Assembly: GCA_016720745.1 (NCBI GenBank)
Contig: JADKKA010000022.1
Span: forward strand, 1,178,001-1,242,000
DNA from: Chitinophagaceae bacterium
Lineage (GTDB): Bacteria > Bacteroidota > Bacteroidia > Chitinophagales > Chitinophagaceae
Length of the DNA stretch: 64,000 bases
Reading direction: 5' to 3'
This document shows, in pieces, positions 17,698 through 26,445 of this stretch (within the stretch, counting starts at the first letter, position 1; the number at the start of each line of letters is the position of its first letter). The notes under the pieces are model-generated. The model searched no databases. It saw only the letters and a list, made by a program, of their open reading frames with translations, and had not been told where the DNA came from. The translations under genes and the position numbers were made by a program.

Positions 17698-19290
17698 ATG
17701 ATGGGGAATAAAAAGTTACAGGTATGGCTGCCACTGTTATTTGCACTGGTGATGATTGCAGGGATGTTCCTGGGTTACCGGTTGGGAAACCGTGGTAACG
17801 GCAATGGATTTTTTGCCGGTGACCAGCGCAGTACGCTGCAGGAAGCAATGGACCTGATTCGTTTAAAATATGTGGATTCCGTTCAATTGGATTCGCTGGA
17901 AGGCAAAGCTATTGAAGAAATGATGAGTGAACTGGATCCCCACTCCGTGTACCTGCCACCCGTAGATCTGAAGGAAGCAAATGAAGACCTGGCCGGTAAT
18001 TTCCAGGGCATCGGTGTGGAGTTCAATATTTTCAATGATACCGTGAATCTTGTTTTTGTTATTCCCGGCGGCCCCAGTGAAAAAGCAGGATTGAAAACTG
18101 GTGATAAACTGATCCGTGCCAATGATTCAGTATTGACAGGACGCGGGTTTGATGCAGAAGGCGTAAAGAAATACATCCGGGGGCCCGGCGGATCGCAGGT
18201 AACTCTTCAACTGATTCGGGATAAAAAGCCCATGACCGTTACCGTTACCAGGGGCACAATTCCTGTATCATCCATTGATGCGGCCTATATGCTGGATAAA
18301 CAAACCGGTTATATCCGGCTCAATAAATTTTCTGATAACAGCTATGAAGAATTCATGAAGTCAATGGAAGACCTGCAGAAACAGGGACTGCTGCAACTGG
18401 TGCTGGATTTGCGCGGGAATGGCGGAGGGTTCATGAATGAAGCGGTGGATATGGCAGATGAATTCCTGGATGGCGACAAACTGGTCGTATACATGAAGGG
18501 CGACAAAACCAAAAAAACAGAATACCGCTGCAAACGTCCGGGATTACTGGAAAAAGGTAAACTCGTTGTACTGGTGGATGAATTGTCTGCCAGTGCCAGT
18601 GAAGTTCTGGCCGGCGCTTTGCAGGATTGGTGCCGTGCAACCATTATCGGCCGCAGAACATTTGGAAAAGGACTGGTACAGCAACAATACCCGCTCAGCG
18701 ATGGCGCTGCTTTGCGATTGACCATTGCTCGTTATTATACACCCCTGGGCAGAAGTATCCAGCGTTCTTACGCCAAGGGCAAGAAAGTGTACATGGATGA
18801 ACTCTGGGACCGGTACAATAGCGGAGAAATGTTTTCGGAGGATTCTGTACTGCGTCATCAAAACGGAAAAAAATTCAGTTCTGTCTGCGGCAAATCCTTG
18901 TATGAGGGTGATGGCATCACACCTGATGTTTTTGTTCCCATTGATACCAGTGTTACTTACAACCATCTGAATATCTGGCTGGGCAGTACGAAGCTTAACA
19001 GTTATCTGTATGAATATTTCATGAATAACCAGGCTGCATTGAATCAGTACAAGAGTGCTGATGCCTATACCAGTGGTTTCCCCGCTACTGCTTTATGGGA
19101 TGGGTTTTTACAAAAAACGGCTGCTGATTCTGTCAAACCTACCATCTTAAAACCGGTGGAAAAGGAAAGATTGCTTTTACGAATGAAGGCCCTGCTGGCC
19201 CGGTACAAATGGAGGAGCAGTGCTTATTTCCAGGTGTTGAACACCACCGATCCGGTGATTCAGAAAGCCATGGAAGCGCTGGCAAAATAA
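17698..19290 (+). CDS. S41-family C-terminal processing peptidase
   Basis: The product is 530 residues with an N-terminal membrane anchor (LLFALVMIAGMFLGYRLG), a PDZ domain at about residues 90-175 (FQGIGVEFNIF, then GLKTGDKLIRANDSVL) and an S41 protease core. The catalytic Ser is in VDELSASASEVLAGAL and the Lys in GRRTFGKGLVQQQYPLSDG, giving the Ser-Lys dyad of CtpA/Tsp proteases. It probably acts in the periplasm on lipoproteins or cell-wall enzymes. ATGs at 17698 and 17701 are equally plausible. It is followed at once by a bidirectional terminator. Confidence 0.94.
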   Translation: MMGNKKLQVWLPLLFALVMIAGMFLGYRLGNRGNGNGFFAGDQRSTLQEAMDLIRLKYVDSVQLDSLEGKAIEEMMSELDPHSVYLPPVDLKEANEDLAGNFQGIGVEFNIFNDTVNLVFVIPGGPSEKAGLKTGDKLIRANDSVLTGRGFDAEGVKKYIRGPGGSQVTLQLIRDKKPMTVTVTRGTIPVSSIDAAYMLDKQTGYIRLNKFSDNSYEEFMKSMEDLQKQGLLQLVLDLRGNGGGFMNEAVDMADEFLDGDKLVVYMKGDKTKKTEYRCKRPGLLEKGKLVVLVDELSASASEVLAGALQDWCRATIIGRRTFGKGLVQQQYPLSDGAALRLTIARYYTPLGRSIQRSYAKGKKVYMDELWDRYNSGEMFSEDSVLRHQNGKKFSSVCGKSLYEGDGITPDVFVPIDTSVTYNHLNIWLGSTKLNSYLYEYFMNNQAALNQYKSADAYTSGFPATALWDGFLQKTAADSVKPTILKPVEKERLLLRMKALLARYKWRSSAYFQVLNTTDPVIQKAMEALAK

Positions 19291-19322
19291 AAAGGCAACC
19301 CTTCCGGATTGCCCTTTCTTTG
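19291..19322. terminator. Bidirectional intrinsic terminator
   Basis: GGCAA (19294-19298) and TTGCC (19309-19313) with inner CC/GG pairs form the stem. It is flanked by A-run on one side and T-rich sequence on the other, so it can serve both the S41 peptidase and the convergent gene at 19336. Confidence 0.8.
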
Positions 19323-19335
19323 TATTGGTCAATGG

Positions 19336-19713
19336 TTATACTTTATCCTTGTTATCATCCCACCATTTCTTTTCAATGCGGTAGGATCCAAAGAGACCCA
19401 TACCTCCCCCAATGGCAATCAGGGAGAAATAGATTGCAGCAATACTGCCATCCTGATGATGCCCTACAGAACCGGGATTGATCACAAAATTATCAAGCAT
19501 ATAGGCCAGGAAGAGTCCTACTCCTGATCCAATGAGCAATAAAGCCCACTTCAGGTTTTTATAAGGTGCCGGGCGGTTGGCAAATTCTTTGGGGTTCATC
19601 CCCTTTTCAATCATGGCCAGGTTCTGTCGGGTTCTCAGGTAGTATATGCCAAAGACCATGGCAAATCCTCCGGCAAACATGGTAATCGGTACTAAGGCTT
19701 CTGCTGCTTGCAT
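19336..19713 (-). CDS. DUF6249-type small membrane protein
   Basis: The product is 125 residues with three hydrophobic segments: LVPITMFAGGFAMVFGIYYL, WALLLIGSGVGLFLAYML and AAIYFSLIAIGGGMGLFG. Between the first two is the cytoplasmic-looking RTRQNLAMIEKGMNPKEF, a pattern I associate with DUF6249 proteins of Bacteroidetes. These genes often sit next to an ECF sigma factor and its anti-sigma factor, as here, where the sigma gene is divergent at 19969. No enzymatic motif is visible; function is unknown. Confidence 0.78.
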   Translation of the reverse strand: MQAAEALVPITMFAGGFAMVFGIYYLRTRQNLAMIEKGMNPKEFANRPAPYKNLKWALLLIGSGVGLFLAYMLDNFVINPGSVGHHQDGSIAAIYFSLIAIGGGMGLFGSYRIEKKWWDDNKDKV

Positions 19714-19968
19714 ATATTTAATTTTTCGGTTGTTTGTATTCTTTGACTACCGTTCCGCCGGGCGGGTTACCGGTCAATCGAATATTTTTTAAAAAGGTTA
19801 CAAATACTATGACTACCACCCATTCAATCCGGTTACAGGTCCCTTAATTATCACATGTTCTATAATATAGGTCCCCGACTCATGCCTCCCGACTCCCAAC
19901 CCTGGTTCTCAAAAAATCCCGACCTTGTACTGTAACCTACAACCAACAAGGAGAGTCCTATACCAAGG

Positions 19969-20550
19969 ATGATGACCGGATATACTGATAATGAGATCAT
20001 TAGCTTTGTGCTGAATGGTAACCAGGGGGCCTACGCCCAATTGGTGGACCGATACCAGAACTATGTGTTCACCCTTGTTTTGCGTTTGGTTAAAAGCAGG
20101 GAGGATGCAGAAGAACTGGCACAGGATGCTTTTGTAAAAGCCTTTAAATACCTGAAAGATTTCAGGGGCGATTCCAAATTCAGTACCTGGTTGTACACCA
20201 TTGTCAATAATACCTGTATCACTTTCCTTCGGAAAAAAAGGCTGGAAGTGCAATCGCTGGACAATGAACAGGTATTTTCGAGGGCTGATAACCTGGACTC
20301 CGGGATGCGATCCGATGCCGTGGAGCATAAATCAAAACAGGCCATGGTGAATGAAGCGATCAAAATGCTGAGTCCGGATGATGCAATGGTGATTACTTTA
20401 TTTTACAAGGCAGAACAATCCTTGGAAGAAACAGCGGCTGTTTTGGGAATTGAAGTGAATGCGGCCAAAGTGAGATTACACCGGGCCAGGGCCAGACTGA
20501 AAGAAAAAATGATCTCATTCTATCCGGAAGAAATAAAAGAATTAAATTAA
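19969..20550 (+). CDS. ECF (RpoE-like) RNA polymerase sigma factor
   Basis: The product is 193 residues. Region 2 spans about residues 20-90 (FTLVLRLVKSREDAEELAQD, then FSTWLYTIVNNTCITFLRKK), and region 4 has the helix-turn-helix LEETAAVLGIEVNAAKVRLH followed by RARARLKEKM. This is the group IV (ECF) layout without regions 1 and 3. The next gene, 5 nt downstream, encodes a one-helix membrane protein that is probably its anti-sigma factor. The second ATG (codon 2) is an equally good start. Confidence 0.94.
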   Translation: MMTGYTDNEIISFVLNGNQGAYAQLVDRYQNYVFTLVLRLVKSREDAEELAQDAFVKAFKYLKDFRGDSKFSTWLYTIVNNTCITFLRKKRLEVQSLDNEQVFSRADNLDSGMRSDAVEHKSKQAMVNEAIKMLSPDDAMVITLFYKAEQSLEETAAVLGIEVNAAKVRLHRARARLKEKMISFYPEEIKELN

Positions 20551-20555
20551 TCAAT

Positions 20556-21095
20556 ATGAACCACAACAATACAATGGATTCCTCTTCGGAAGGAAACAGC
20601 GGCATGGAGCAAAGGCTGTGGGATTATATCGATGGCCTTAGCCAGACAGATGAAAAGGAACTGATCGGAAAGCTGTTGAAAGAAGATATGGCCTGGAAAT
20701 CCAAATACGAAGAACTGATTAAAGTGCAGGACTGGCTGCAACAGGCCGATACTGAACAACCCTCCCTTCGCTTTACCAAAAATGTGATGGAAGAGATAGC
20801 CCGCACACAAATCAACCCGGCCGCCCATCATTACATCAACAACCGGATTATCTGGGGTATCGGTTTTTTCTTTATCGCCATGATGGTCGGAATCCTGATC
20901 TATGGATTCGGACAAATGATCAGCAGTCCGGGTGAAGCTTCCTCTGTTTCAAAAAGTATCGGGAAACTGGATTTCAGCAAATTTTTTAATAATAACCTGG
21001 TCAATGCCCTGATGATGATTAATGTAGTGATTGGGCTTTTCCTACTGGATAATTATCTCACTAATAAAAGAAAGCAATTCAGAAAAGAAGCTTAA
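20556..21095 (+). CDS. Probable membrane anti-sigma factor
   Basis: The product is 179 residues. The N-terminal 75 residues are soluble (MEQRLWDYIDGLSQTDEKE, in the position of an anti-sigma domain). A helix at about residues 98-122 (IIWGIGFFFIAMMVGILIYG) and a second near residues 150-168 (ALMMINVVIGLFLLDNYL) follow. It lacks the HxxxCxxC zinc motif of ZAS-type anti-sigma factors. The 5-nt spacing after the ECF sigma gene is the main evidence for its role. A later Met (MDSSSEG or MEQRLW) could be the real start. Confidence 0.72.
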   Translation: MNHNNTMDSSSEGNSGMEQRLWDYIDGLSQTDEKELIGKLLKEDMAWKSKYEELIKVQDWLQQADTEQPSLRFTKNVMEEIARTQINPAAHHYINNRIIWGIGFFFIAMMVGILIYGFGQMISSPGEASSVSKSIGKLDFSKFFNNNLVNALMMINVVIGLFLLDNYLTNKRKQFRKEA

Positions 21096-21120
21096 TGAGA
21101 TCATCATTAAGTCCGGTCAG

Positions 21121-21160
21121 CCTCCCTGCCGCAGTCAACTGCATGTGGGGAGGTTTTTTA
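21121..21160 (+). terminator. Intrinsic terminator of the sigma/anti-sigma operon
   Basis: CCTCCC (21121-21126) pairs with GGGAGG (21148-21153), with an inner GCAGT/ACTGC stem (21131-21142), followed by six T (21154-21159). Confidence 0.9.
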
Positions 21161-21176
21161 CTGCCCCTTAAAAACG

Positions 21177-21184
21177 TACCTTTG
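21177..21184 (+). promoter_or_regulatory. Bacteroidetes -7 element TACCTTTG of the CBS-domain synthase gene
   Basis: TACCTTTG fits TAnnTTTG and lies 17 nt upstream of the ATG. The T-run of the preceding terminator (21154-21159) is at -33 distance (17-nt spacer) and may double as the upstream element; the 5' leader would be about 10 nt. Confidence 0.55.
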
Positions 21185-21201
21185 TTCGTATAAATCAGCT
21201 G

Positions 21202-22560
21202 ATGGATATCAAAAACAATATTCTCGAAACGATCGGTAATACACCGATGATCAGGTTGAACAAAGTGGCCCGGGATCTGCCCTGTACGGTGCTGGCGAAA
21301 GTGGATTATTTCAACCCCGGTAATTCCATTAAGGACCGGATGGCGCTGAAAATGGTGGAAGTGGCCGAAAAAGAAGGCAAACTGAAACCCGGCGGCACCA
21401 TCATTGAAGGTACCAGTGGGAATACGGGTATGGGATTGGCACTGGCAGCAGTAGTAAAGGGGTACAAGTGCATTTTTGTTACTACGGATAAGCAATCCAA
21501 GGAAAAAGCAGATATCCTGAAAGCCGTGGGTGCCGAAGTGATCGTTTGCCCGACCAATGTATTACCGGAAGATCCGCGCAGTTATTACAGTGTGGCAGCC
21601 AGACTGGCAAAGGAAACGCCTAATTCCTTCCACATGAACCAGTATGATAACCTGGCCAACCGGCTGGCGCATTATGAAAGTACCGGTCCGGAAATCTGGG
21701 AACAAACAGATGGAAAAATTACTCACCTGGTTTGTACCGCCGGCACAGGCGGAACGATTACCGGTGCTGCGATGTATTTAAAAGAAAAAAATCCCAATAT
21801 CCAGATATGGGCCATTGATGTATACGGATCCCTGCTCACCAAATATTTCCGCACCGGTGAGATCGATATGAATGAAGTGCATCCCTATATCAGTGAAGGA
21901 TTCGGAGAGGATTTTGTTCCGAAGAATTATGATATGAGCGTGATTGACCATTTTGAACAGGTCACCGATAAAGATGGTGCTGTTGTGGCACGCAGATTGG
22001 CTAAAGAAGAAGGATTGTTTTGTGGCTATAGTGCGGGTAGTTGTTTCCAGGGATTAATGCAACTGAAAGACCGTTTGAAAAAAGAGGACCTGGTGGTTTG
22101 TATTTTCCATGATCATGGCAGCCGTTATGTGGGCAAGATTTATAATGATCAGTGGATGATTGAAAGAGGTTTCCTCGATGTAAAAACATTCCGTGATGTG
22201 GTGAGTGCCCGTGGTACACAACGTATCATCACTGTTGCACCTGAACAAACGGTGAAGGAAGCAGTAGAACTGATGAAGAAATATGATATCGAACATATTC
22301 CCGTAATGAATGGAACCGGCCCGCTGGGTGCCATCAGTGAGGGCGGTTTATTTCAGAAAATATTTGAGAATCCGGAGATCAAGAACGCTTTGGTAAGCGA
22401 AGTTTTGGAGCCTTCCTACCCCTTGGTACCATTTGATATGCCGGTGGAGAAACTCAGCCACCTGATTAATAAAGAAAATGGGGCCGTGCTGTCAAAAGAC
22501 GAGGCCGGGAATTTCCATATCGTGACCAAATACGACGTGATTCAGTCGCTGGGGAAATAA
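21202..22560 (+). CDS. PLP-dependent cystathionine beta-synthase with C-terminal CBS domain pair
   Basis: The product is 452 residues. The N-terminal fold-type II PLP domain has Lys44 in FNPGNSIKDRMALKM and the phosphate loop EGTSGNTGMGLAL. CTAGTGGTITGAAMYLKEK is also typical. The C-terminal 110 residues form two CBS motifs (RIITVAPEQTVKEAVELMKK, then IEHIPVMN and GPLGAISE). This architecture is that of cystathionine beta-synthase (homocysteine + serine), although cysteine synthases share the catalytic core. It stands alone between two terminators. Confidence 0.92.
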   Translation: MDIKNNILETIGNTPMIRLNKVARDLPCTVLAKVDYFNPGNSIKDRMALKMVEVAEKEGKLKPGGTIIEGTSGNTGMGLALAAVVKGYKCIFVTTDKQSKEKADILKAVGAEVIVCPTNVLPEDPRSYYSVAARLAKETPNSFHMNQYDNLANRLAHYESTGPEIWEQTDGKITHLVCTAGTGGTITGAAMYLKEKNPNIQIWAIDVYGSLLTKYFRTGEIDMNEVHPYISEGFGEDFVPKNYDMSVIDHFEQVTDKDGAVVARRLAKEEGLFCGYSAGSCFQGLMQLKDRLKKEDLVVCIFHDHGSRYVGKIYNDQWMIERGFLDVKTFRDVVSARGTQRIITVAPEQTVKEAVELMKKYDIEHIPVMNGTGPLGAISEGGLFQKIFENPEIKNALVSEVLEPSYPLVPFDMPVEKLSHLINKENGAVLSKDEAGNFHIVTKYDVIQSLGK

Positions 22561-22583
22561 ATAACATTCAGTTAACAGATTGT

Positions 22584-22613
22584 AAACCAGGGCAATAATC
22601 GCCCTGGTTTTTT
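22584..22613 (+). terminator. Intrinsic terminator after the CBS-domain synthase
   Basis: CCAGGGC (22587-22593) and GCCCTGG (22601-22607) form a perfect stem with a 7-nt loop, followed by six T. Confidence 0.92.
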
Positions 22614-22740
22614 AATGCTCGTATTTTTACGGTCAATTCTTTCGGTTTCAGCGCAGGTAACCGACGGCCATTTACTATAAAAAGTCAGGCAATTTTGCTC
22701 TTGCGGAGCTTTGTTCCCGGGCTTACTTTTGTATCACATT

Positions 22741-22930
22741 AGTCCAATATCAATATCCAAAAAACCTAACCAAGTCCTGAGAAAAACCAAGCCAAATCCT
22801 GAGAAAAACCGAAAAACAAGTCCAAGTCCAAAAACCTGAAATCCAACATCCAAACCGAAAGACCAATTGAAGTCCAACCCGATCAAAGTCGGGAAAATCC
22901 TTGAAGAACGACCCTGAGTCACCGTGTCCA
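22741..22930. repeat. Degenerate low-complexity tract (AAGTCC, GAGAAAAACC words)
   Basis: Words such as AAGTCCTGAGAAAAACCAA, AAATCCTGAGAAAAACC and AAGTCCAA recur with drift. The 460-bp interval 22614-23072 contains this tract and the palindrome at 22961; I see no gene in it. The phase-open frame on the minus strand encodes a Phe/Gly/Leu-rich string produced by the repeat and is not supported. Confidence 0.7.
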
Positions 22931-22960
22931 AATCCTTGAAAAGAATTAAACGTCCGGAAC

Positions 22961-23008
22961 CCTCCTGCTAAACCCCGTTTAGCAGGAGGCGCGGTGAACC
23001 CCGCCTCC
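22961..23008. repeat. Perfect 13-bp palindrome overlapping a second hairpin (REP-like)
   Basis: CCTCCTGCTAAAC (22961-22973) and GTTTAGCAGGAGG (22977-22989) form a 13-bp stem with a CCC loop. The 3' arm overlaps a second hairpin, GGAGGCGCGG/CCCCGCCTCC (22985-23008, one mismatch). Position ahead of the BtuF-like gene and the nested layout suggest either a REP-like element or an alternative-structure leader. Confidence 0.75.
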
Positions 23009-23072
23009 CTCCTTCCTTTTTTTATTTCCAATTCCCTGTTCTGCTCACAACGATTTATTTTGCAGGCAACCT

Positions 23073-23855
23073 ATGTCTGTTCCTACTGACCAAATCAGTT
23101 CCATTGTTCCTGTTCCTGTACATCCACAGCGGATCATTTCCCTTGTTCCCTCAATTACTGAATTACTTTACAGCCTGGGGCTGGAAGACCGTGTTGTTGG
23201 TATCACCAAATTCTGCGTACATCCTGAAGACTGGTTTCGAACAAAAACAAGAGTTGGTGGCACGAAAAATATTCATATCGATATCATCCAAGGTCTATCT
23301 CCTGATCTGATCATTGCCAATAAAGAAGAAAATGTAAAAGAACAGATTGAAATACTGGCTGCTCAGTTTCCGGTATGGGTAACGGATATCAAAAACTTCG
23401 ACAATGCAATGCAGCAGATCCTCCGGACCGGAGAGATCACCGGGAAAGAGGAAGCAGCCAATAAACTCCGTCAGCAAATAGAATCTGCTTTCGCTGCTTT
23501 GCCCACTTTTACAAAAAAGATTCGCACCGCCTATCTGATCTGGCAGGAACCCTTGATGACTGTTGGCGGGGATACTTTTATTCATCACATGATTGAAAAA
23601 GCAGGTCTTGAAAATGTTTTTGCAGCAGAACAACGTTATCCTGAAATAACTATGGACACATTACAGGCAGTCCGGCCTGAATGTTTGTTATTATCATCAG
23701 AACCCTTTCCTTTTCGTCAGCAACATATTGACCATATGCAGCCCCTGTTGCCGGATACCCGTATCCTGCTTGCCGATGGCGAAATCTTCAGCTGGTATGG
23801 CAGCAGGCTCTTACATGCCCCTCTTTATTTTCAGGAACTGAGAAAGCTTTACTGA
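23073..23855 (+). CDS. Helical-backbone metal receptor (BtuF-like substrate-binding protein)
   Basis: The product is 260 residues of the class III periplasmic-binding fold: RIISLVPSITELLYSLGLED near the N-terminus, VGITKFCVHPE, and KNIHIDIIQGLSPDLIIANK, typical of BtuF/TroA-like receptors for corrinoids or iron complexes. No signal peptide or lipobox is visible, so it may be cytoplasmic or the start may lie elsewhere; the unlinked, leaderless form is common in Bacteroidetes. No permease or ATPase genes are adjacent. I see no cobalamin riboswitch upstream. Substrate is not determined. Confidence 0.85.
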   Translation: MSVPTDQISSIVPVPVHPQRIISLVPSITELLYSLGLEDRVVGITKFCVHPEDWFRTKTRVGGTKNIHIDIIQGLSPDLIIANKEENVKEQIEILAAQFPVWVTDIKNFDNAMQQILRTGEITGKEEAANKLRQQIESAFAALPTFTKKIRTAYLIWQEPLMTVGGDTFIHHMIEKAGLENVFAAEQRYPEITMDTLQAVRPECLLLSSEPFPFRQQHIDHMQPLLPDTRILLADGEIFSWYGSRLLHAPLYFQELRKLY

Positions 23856-23939
23856 TTGTATCTTTATCCCGTGAATTTTGCCGCATCCCATACAGACAGA
23901 GAAATCAGTGAATCGGATAAGCCTTCCCGGAAAAAACCC

Positions 23940-24977
23940 ATGTTTCCGGTGAATGAAACCCTTCGCCGTTACCTGAAAAAAAATGGCCGGGAAGTAAAAC
24001 TGCCGGTGGCTTATTCTGACTTGCTCCGTTACACCTATTCTGTTCCCCTGCTCGACAAACATGGCAAGGATACCTTATGGGAAAAAACCATTTACGATAA
24101 AAGGGAATGGGATTTTATCCGGGAAGGACTGGTAAAAATATATGCCACATTAAAAACAGAAGGTGATCTCAGTTTTATTAAACACCTGGATGTAGCCCGA
24201 ATTGATTATTGCAGTTTTGGCAATTCACATCCCTTCCGGATCAGGATCGTGAATAAATTCAACGACAACTATGATCACTATTATATCAAAATAGCGGATG
24301 CCTCGCGTATCTACGGACTGGAACTGGAGCATCTGCTCTCTCCTAACCATATTACTTATTTCACCCATCAGGAAACCCTGGTAGAAGAACATATACCCGG
24401 CATACCGGGAGATGTTTTTATCCGGCAGCAATTGAAAGATCCGGAAACCAACCGGATCCGGCTGGCCAAGGAATTTGTAAAATTCAACGAGCGTTGCTTT
24501 GTCCGCCTGCTGGGTGATATGCGCAGTTATAATTTTGTAGTGGACATTACACCGGATGTGGAAGATTACCAGTACCGGATCCGTTGTATTGATTTCGATC
24601 AGCAATCTTATGAGGGCAGAAAGAATTTATACCTCCCGCAATTCTTCAAGGAAAATTATGCCCTTGTGGATATGGCACTGCAGCACCTGAACCGGGAATC
24701 GATTGAACAGTACCAGTTTGAGGAAAGGACCATGATTACCTACCGGCTGGCTACTTCCCGGTACCGGATGAAGGAACTGCTGGACTGCATGACAAAGGAT
24801 ACCATCTCCACACCGGAGAAAATTGAACAGTTGAAAAAAGAGCTCTCTGCACTTTACACTAATCAGCCCTTTGAGAAATGCCGGTCCATGGGTGATATTG
24901 TGAAAACCCAGCTCAAACAAAGCCTGCAAAAGCACCTGAAACTGGTGACGCAGTCGCCCGATAATCCCAATAGCTGA
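23940..24977 (+). CDS. Conserved hypothetical protein with kinase-like motifs
   Basis: The product is 345 residues from the ATG at 23940; in-frame GTG (23871) and TTG (23856, directly after the preceding stop) could extend it. It has no signal peptide. The block RLLGDMRSYNFVVDITPD followed about 10 residues later by IRCIDFDQQSYEG resembles the GD..xxN and xDFD catalytic and metal loops of aminoglycoside phosphotransferase-like kinases. The N-terminal half has VNKFNDNYDHYYIKIADASR, possibly the nucleotide lobe. I cannot name a family. It is probably cotranscribed with the BtuF-like gene. Confidence 0.7.
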   Translation: MFPVNETLRRYLKKNGREVKLPVAYSDLLRYTYSVPLLDKHGKDTLWEKTIYDKREWDFIREGLVKIYATLKTEGDLSFIKHLDVARIDYCSFGNSHPFRIRIVNKFNDNYDHYYIKIADASRIYGLELEHLLSPNHITYFTHQETLVEEHIPGIPGDVFIRQQLKDPETNRIRLAKEFVKFNERCFVRLLGDMRSYNFVVDITPDVEDYQYRIRCIDFDQQSYEGRKNLYLPQFFKENYALVDMALQHLNRESIEQYQFEERTMITYRLATSRYRMKELLDCMTKDTISTPEKIEQLKKELSALYTNQPFEKCRSMGDIVKTQLKQSLQKHLKLVTQSPDNPNS

Positions 24978-25095
24978 AATATGCCCTCTAACACCTGTTT
25001 GTAACACAAACAAGATAAATCGCCTATATTAGCCCCCGCTATAACGATTACTGCCTGCTTCAACCATTTAAAAACGTAAAATTTATCATTTCTGC

Positions 25096-26166
25096 ATGAC
25101 AAAAAAGTACAAAGCAGGTGTGCTCTTCGGTGAAGAACTGGAGGCACTCTACAACGACGCAAAAGACAATCAGTTTGCCTTACCTGCTGTTAACACCATT
25201 GGCACGAATACGATCAATGCCACATTGGAAACAGCCGCCAAAGTCAATTCTCCTGTGATCATCCAGTTCTCCAACGGTGGAGCACAGTTTATTGCAGGAA
25301 AAGGCATGGCTAATGACCAGTTGCAGGCCAATATTGCCGGAGGAATTTCCGGCGCATTGCATATTCATAATGTAGCTAAGTATTACGGAGTGCCCGTCGT
25401 GCTGCATACCGATCATGCGGCTAAAAAATGGCTGCCCTGGATCAGTGGTTTGCTGGATGCCGGTGAGCAATTCTTCAAAGAAAAAGGCCAGCCCCTTTTC
25501 AGTTCCCATATGCTGGACCTGAGTGAAGAACCCATCGAAGAAAACATTCATACTTCGGTTGAATTTTATAAAAGAATGAAACCGCTGGGGATGAGTATTG
25601 AGATTGAACTCGGTGTTACCGGTGGTGAGGAAGATGGGGTGGACAACAGTGATGTAGAGAATTCCAAACTTTACACCCAACCCGAGGATGTGGCTTATGC
25701 TTATAAAGAGCTCAGCAAAGTGGGCAATATGTTTACGGTGGCAGCTGCATTTGGCAATGTACACGGTGTCTATAAACCCGGTAATGTTGAACTGCGCCCC
25801 ATCATCCTTCAAAACAGCCAGGTGTATATCGAAAAGGAACTGGGTACAGGACCCAAACCGGTTTATTATGTATTCCATGGCGGCAGCGGATCACCGCAGC
25901 ACCAGATCAGGGAAGCCATTAGCTACGGTGCCATCAAAATGAATATTGATACCGATCTCCAATGGTCATTCTGGGAAGGTGTACTCAATAATTACAAAAA
26001 GAATGAAGGCTACCTGCAGGGGCAGTTGGGCAATCCGGAAGGAGATGACAAACCCAACAAAAAATACTACGATCCAAGGGTATGGCTCCGCAAAGGCGAA
26101 GAAACCTTTATCAAGCGCCTGGAAGTAGCGTTTGAGGATTTGAATTGTATAAACAGGAATAGTTAA
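25096..26166 (+). CDS. fbaA: Class II fructose-bisphosphate aldolase
   Basis: This zinc-dependent aldolase interconverts fructose-1,6-bisphosphate with DHAP and GAP. At 356 residues it is the FbaA (class IIA) type: FALPAVNTIGTNTINATLET at the N-terminus, the zinc-ligand VVLHTDHAAKKW, and IEIELGVTGGEEDGVD. The phosphate loops VFHGGSGSP and INIDTDLQW-like (KMNIDTDLQW) are also present. It is followed by a short repeat tract starting 1 nt after the stop and by an intrinsic terminator. An unrelated class I aldolase gene is next. Confidence 0.96.
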   Translation: MTKKYKAGVLFGEELEALYNDAKDNQFALPAVNTIGTNTINATLETAAKVNSPVIIQFSNGGAQFIAGKGMANDQLQANIAGGISGALHIHNVAKYYGVPVVLHTDHAAKKWLPWISGLLDAGEQFFKEKGQPLFSSHMLDLSEEPIEENIHTSVEFYKRMKPLGMSIEIELGVTGGEEDGVDNSDVENSKLYTQPEDVAYAYKELSKVGNMFTVAAAFGNVHGVYKPGNVELRPIILQNSQVYIEKELGTGPKPVYYVFHGGSGSPQHQIREAISYGAIKMNIDTDLQWSFWEGVLNNYKKNEGYLQGQLGNPEGDDKPNKKYYDPRVWLRKGEETFIKRLEVAFEDLNCINRNS

Positions 26167-26167
26167 G

Positions 26168-26204
26168 AAAGTCCGGAAGTCGGAAAGTCCGGAAGACCGA
26201 AAGA
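26168..26204. repeat. Degenerate octamer tract directly after the fbaA stop
   Basis: Four imperfect octamers of the type GTCCGGAA (GTCCGGAA, GTCGGAAA, GTCCGGAA, GACCGAAA) begin 1-4 nt after the fbaA TAA. Confidence 0.8.
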
Positions 26205-26230
26205 CAATTCACTATTATTAAAATAGTCAC

Positions 26231-26265
26231 AAAGCACAGCAAGGAACTTGTTGTGCTTTTTTATT
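26231..26265 (+). terminator. Intrinsic terminator after fbaA
   Basis: AAAGCACA..CAAG pairs with CTTG..TGTGCTTT around a GAA loop, followed by a T-rich run. Confidence 0.85.
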
Positions 26266-26280
26266 TTATGAGTTTAATAC

Positions 26281-26380
26281 AGACTGTCGACTGATGACTG
26301 ACGACTGTTAACTGCTGACTTCCGACTGAAGACTGAAGACTGCTCCCTCCCACTCGCCACTTGTCACTAGCCACTAGCCA
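26281..26380. repeat. GACTGNN heptamer tract, then CCACT-type words
   Basis: About eight GACTG words at 7-8 nt spacing with the last two bases varying (GACTGTC, GACTGAT, GACTGAC, GACTGTT, GACTGAA) are followed by CCACTCG, CCACTTG, TCACTAG, CCACTAG. It lies between the fbaA terminator and the fbaB -7 element. Confidence 0.85.
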
Positions 26381-26393
26381 ACCCAAATCTTCC

Positions 26394-26401
26394 TACCTTT
26401 G
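26394..26401 (+). promoter_or_regulatory. Bacteroidetes -7 element TACCTTTG of fbaB
   Basis: TACCTTTG fits TAnnTTTG, 44 nt upstream of the ATG. No TTTG is seen at -33; that position falls in the CCACT-type repeat. Confidence 0.5.
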
Positions 26402-26445
26402 CGAACAGTCGTTAGTTCAATTTTCATCAACAAAACCTGATTGCT

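Noticed and set aside
22734..23031. Phe/Gly/Leu-rich frames on the minus strand
   Set aside because: Produced by the degenerate repeat in this interval.
22614..23072. Cobalamin riboswitch before the BtuF-like gene
   Set aside because: No B12-box-like conserved core was found; only the palindrome and repeat are visible.
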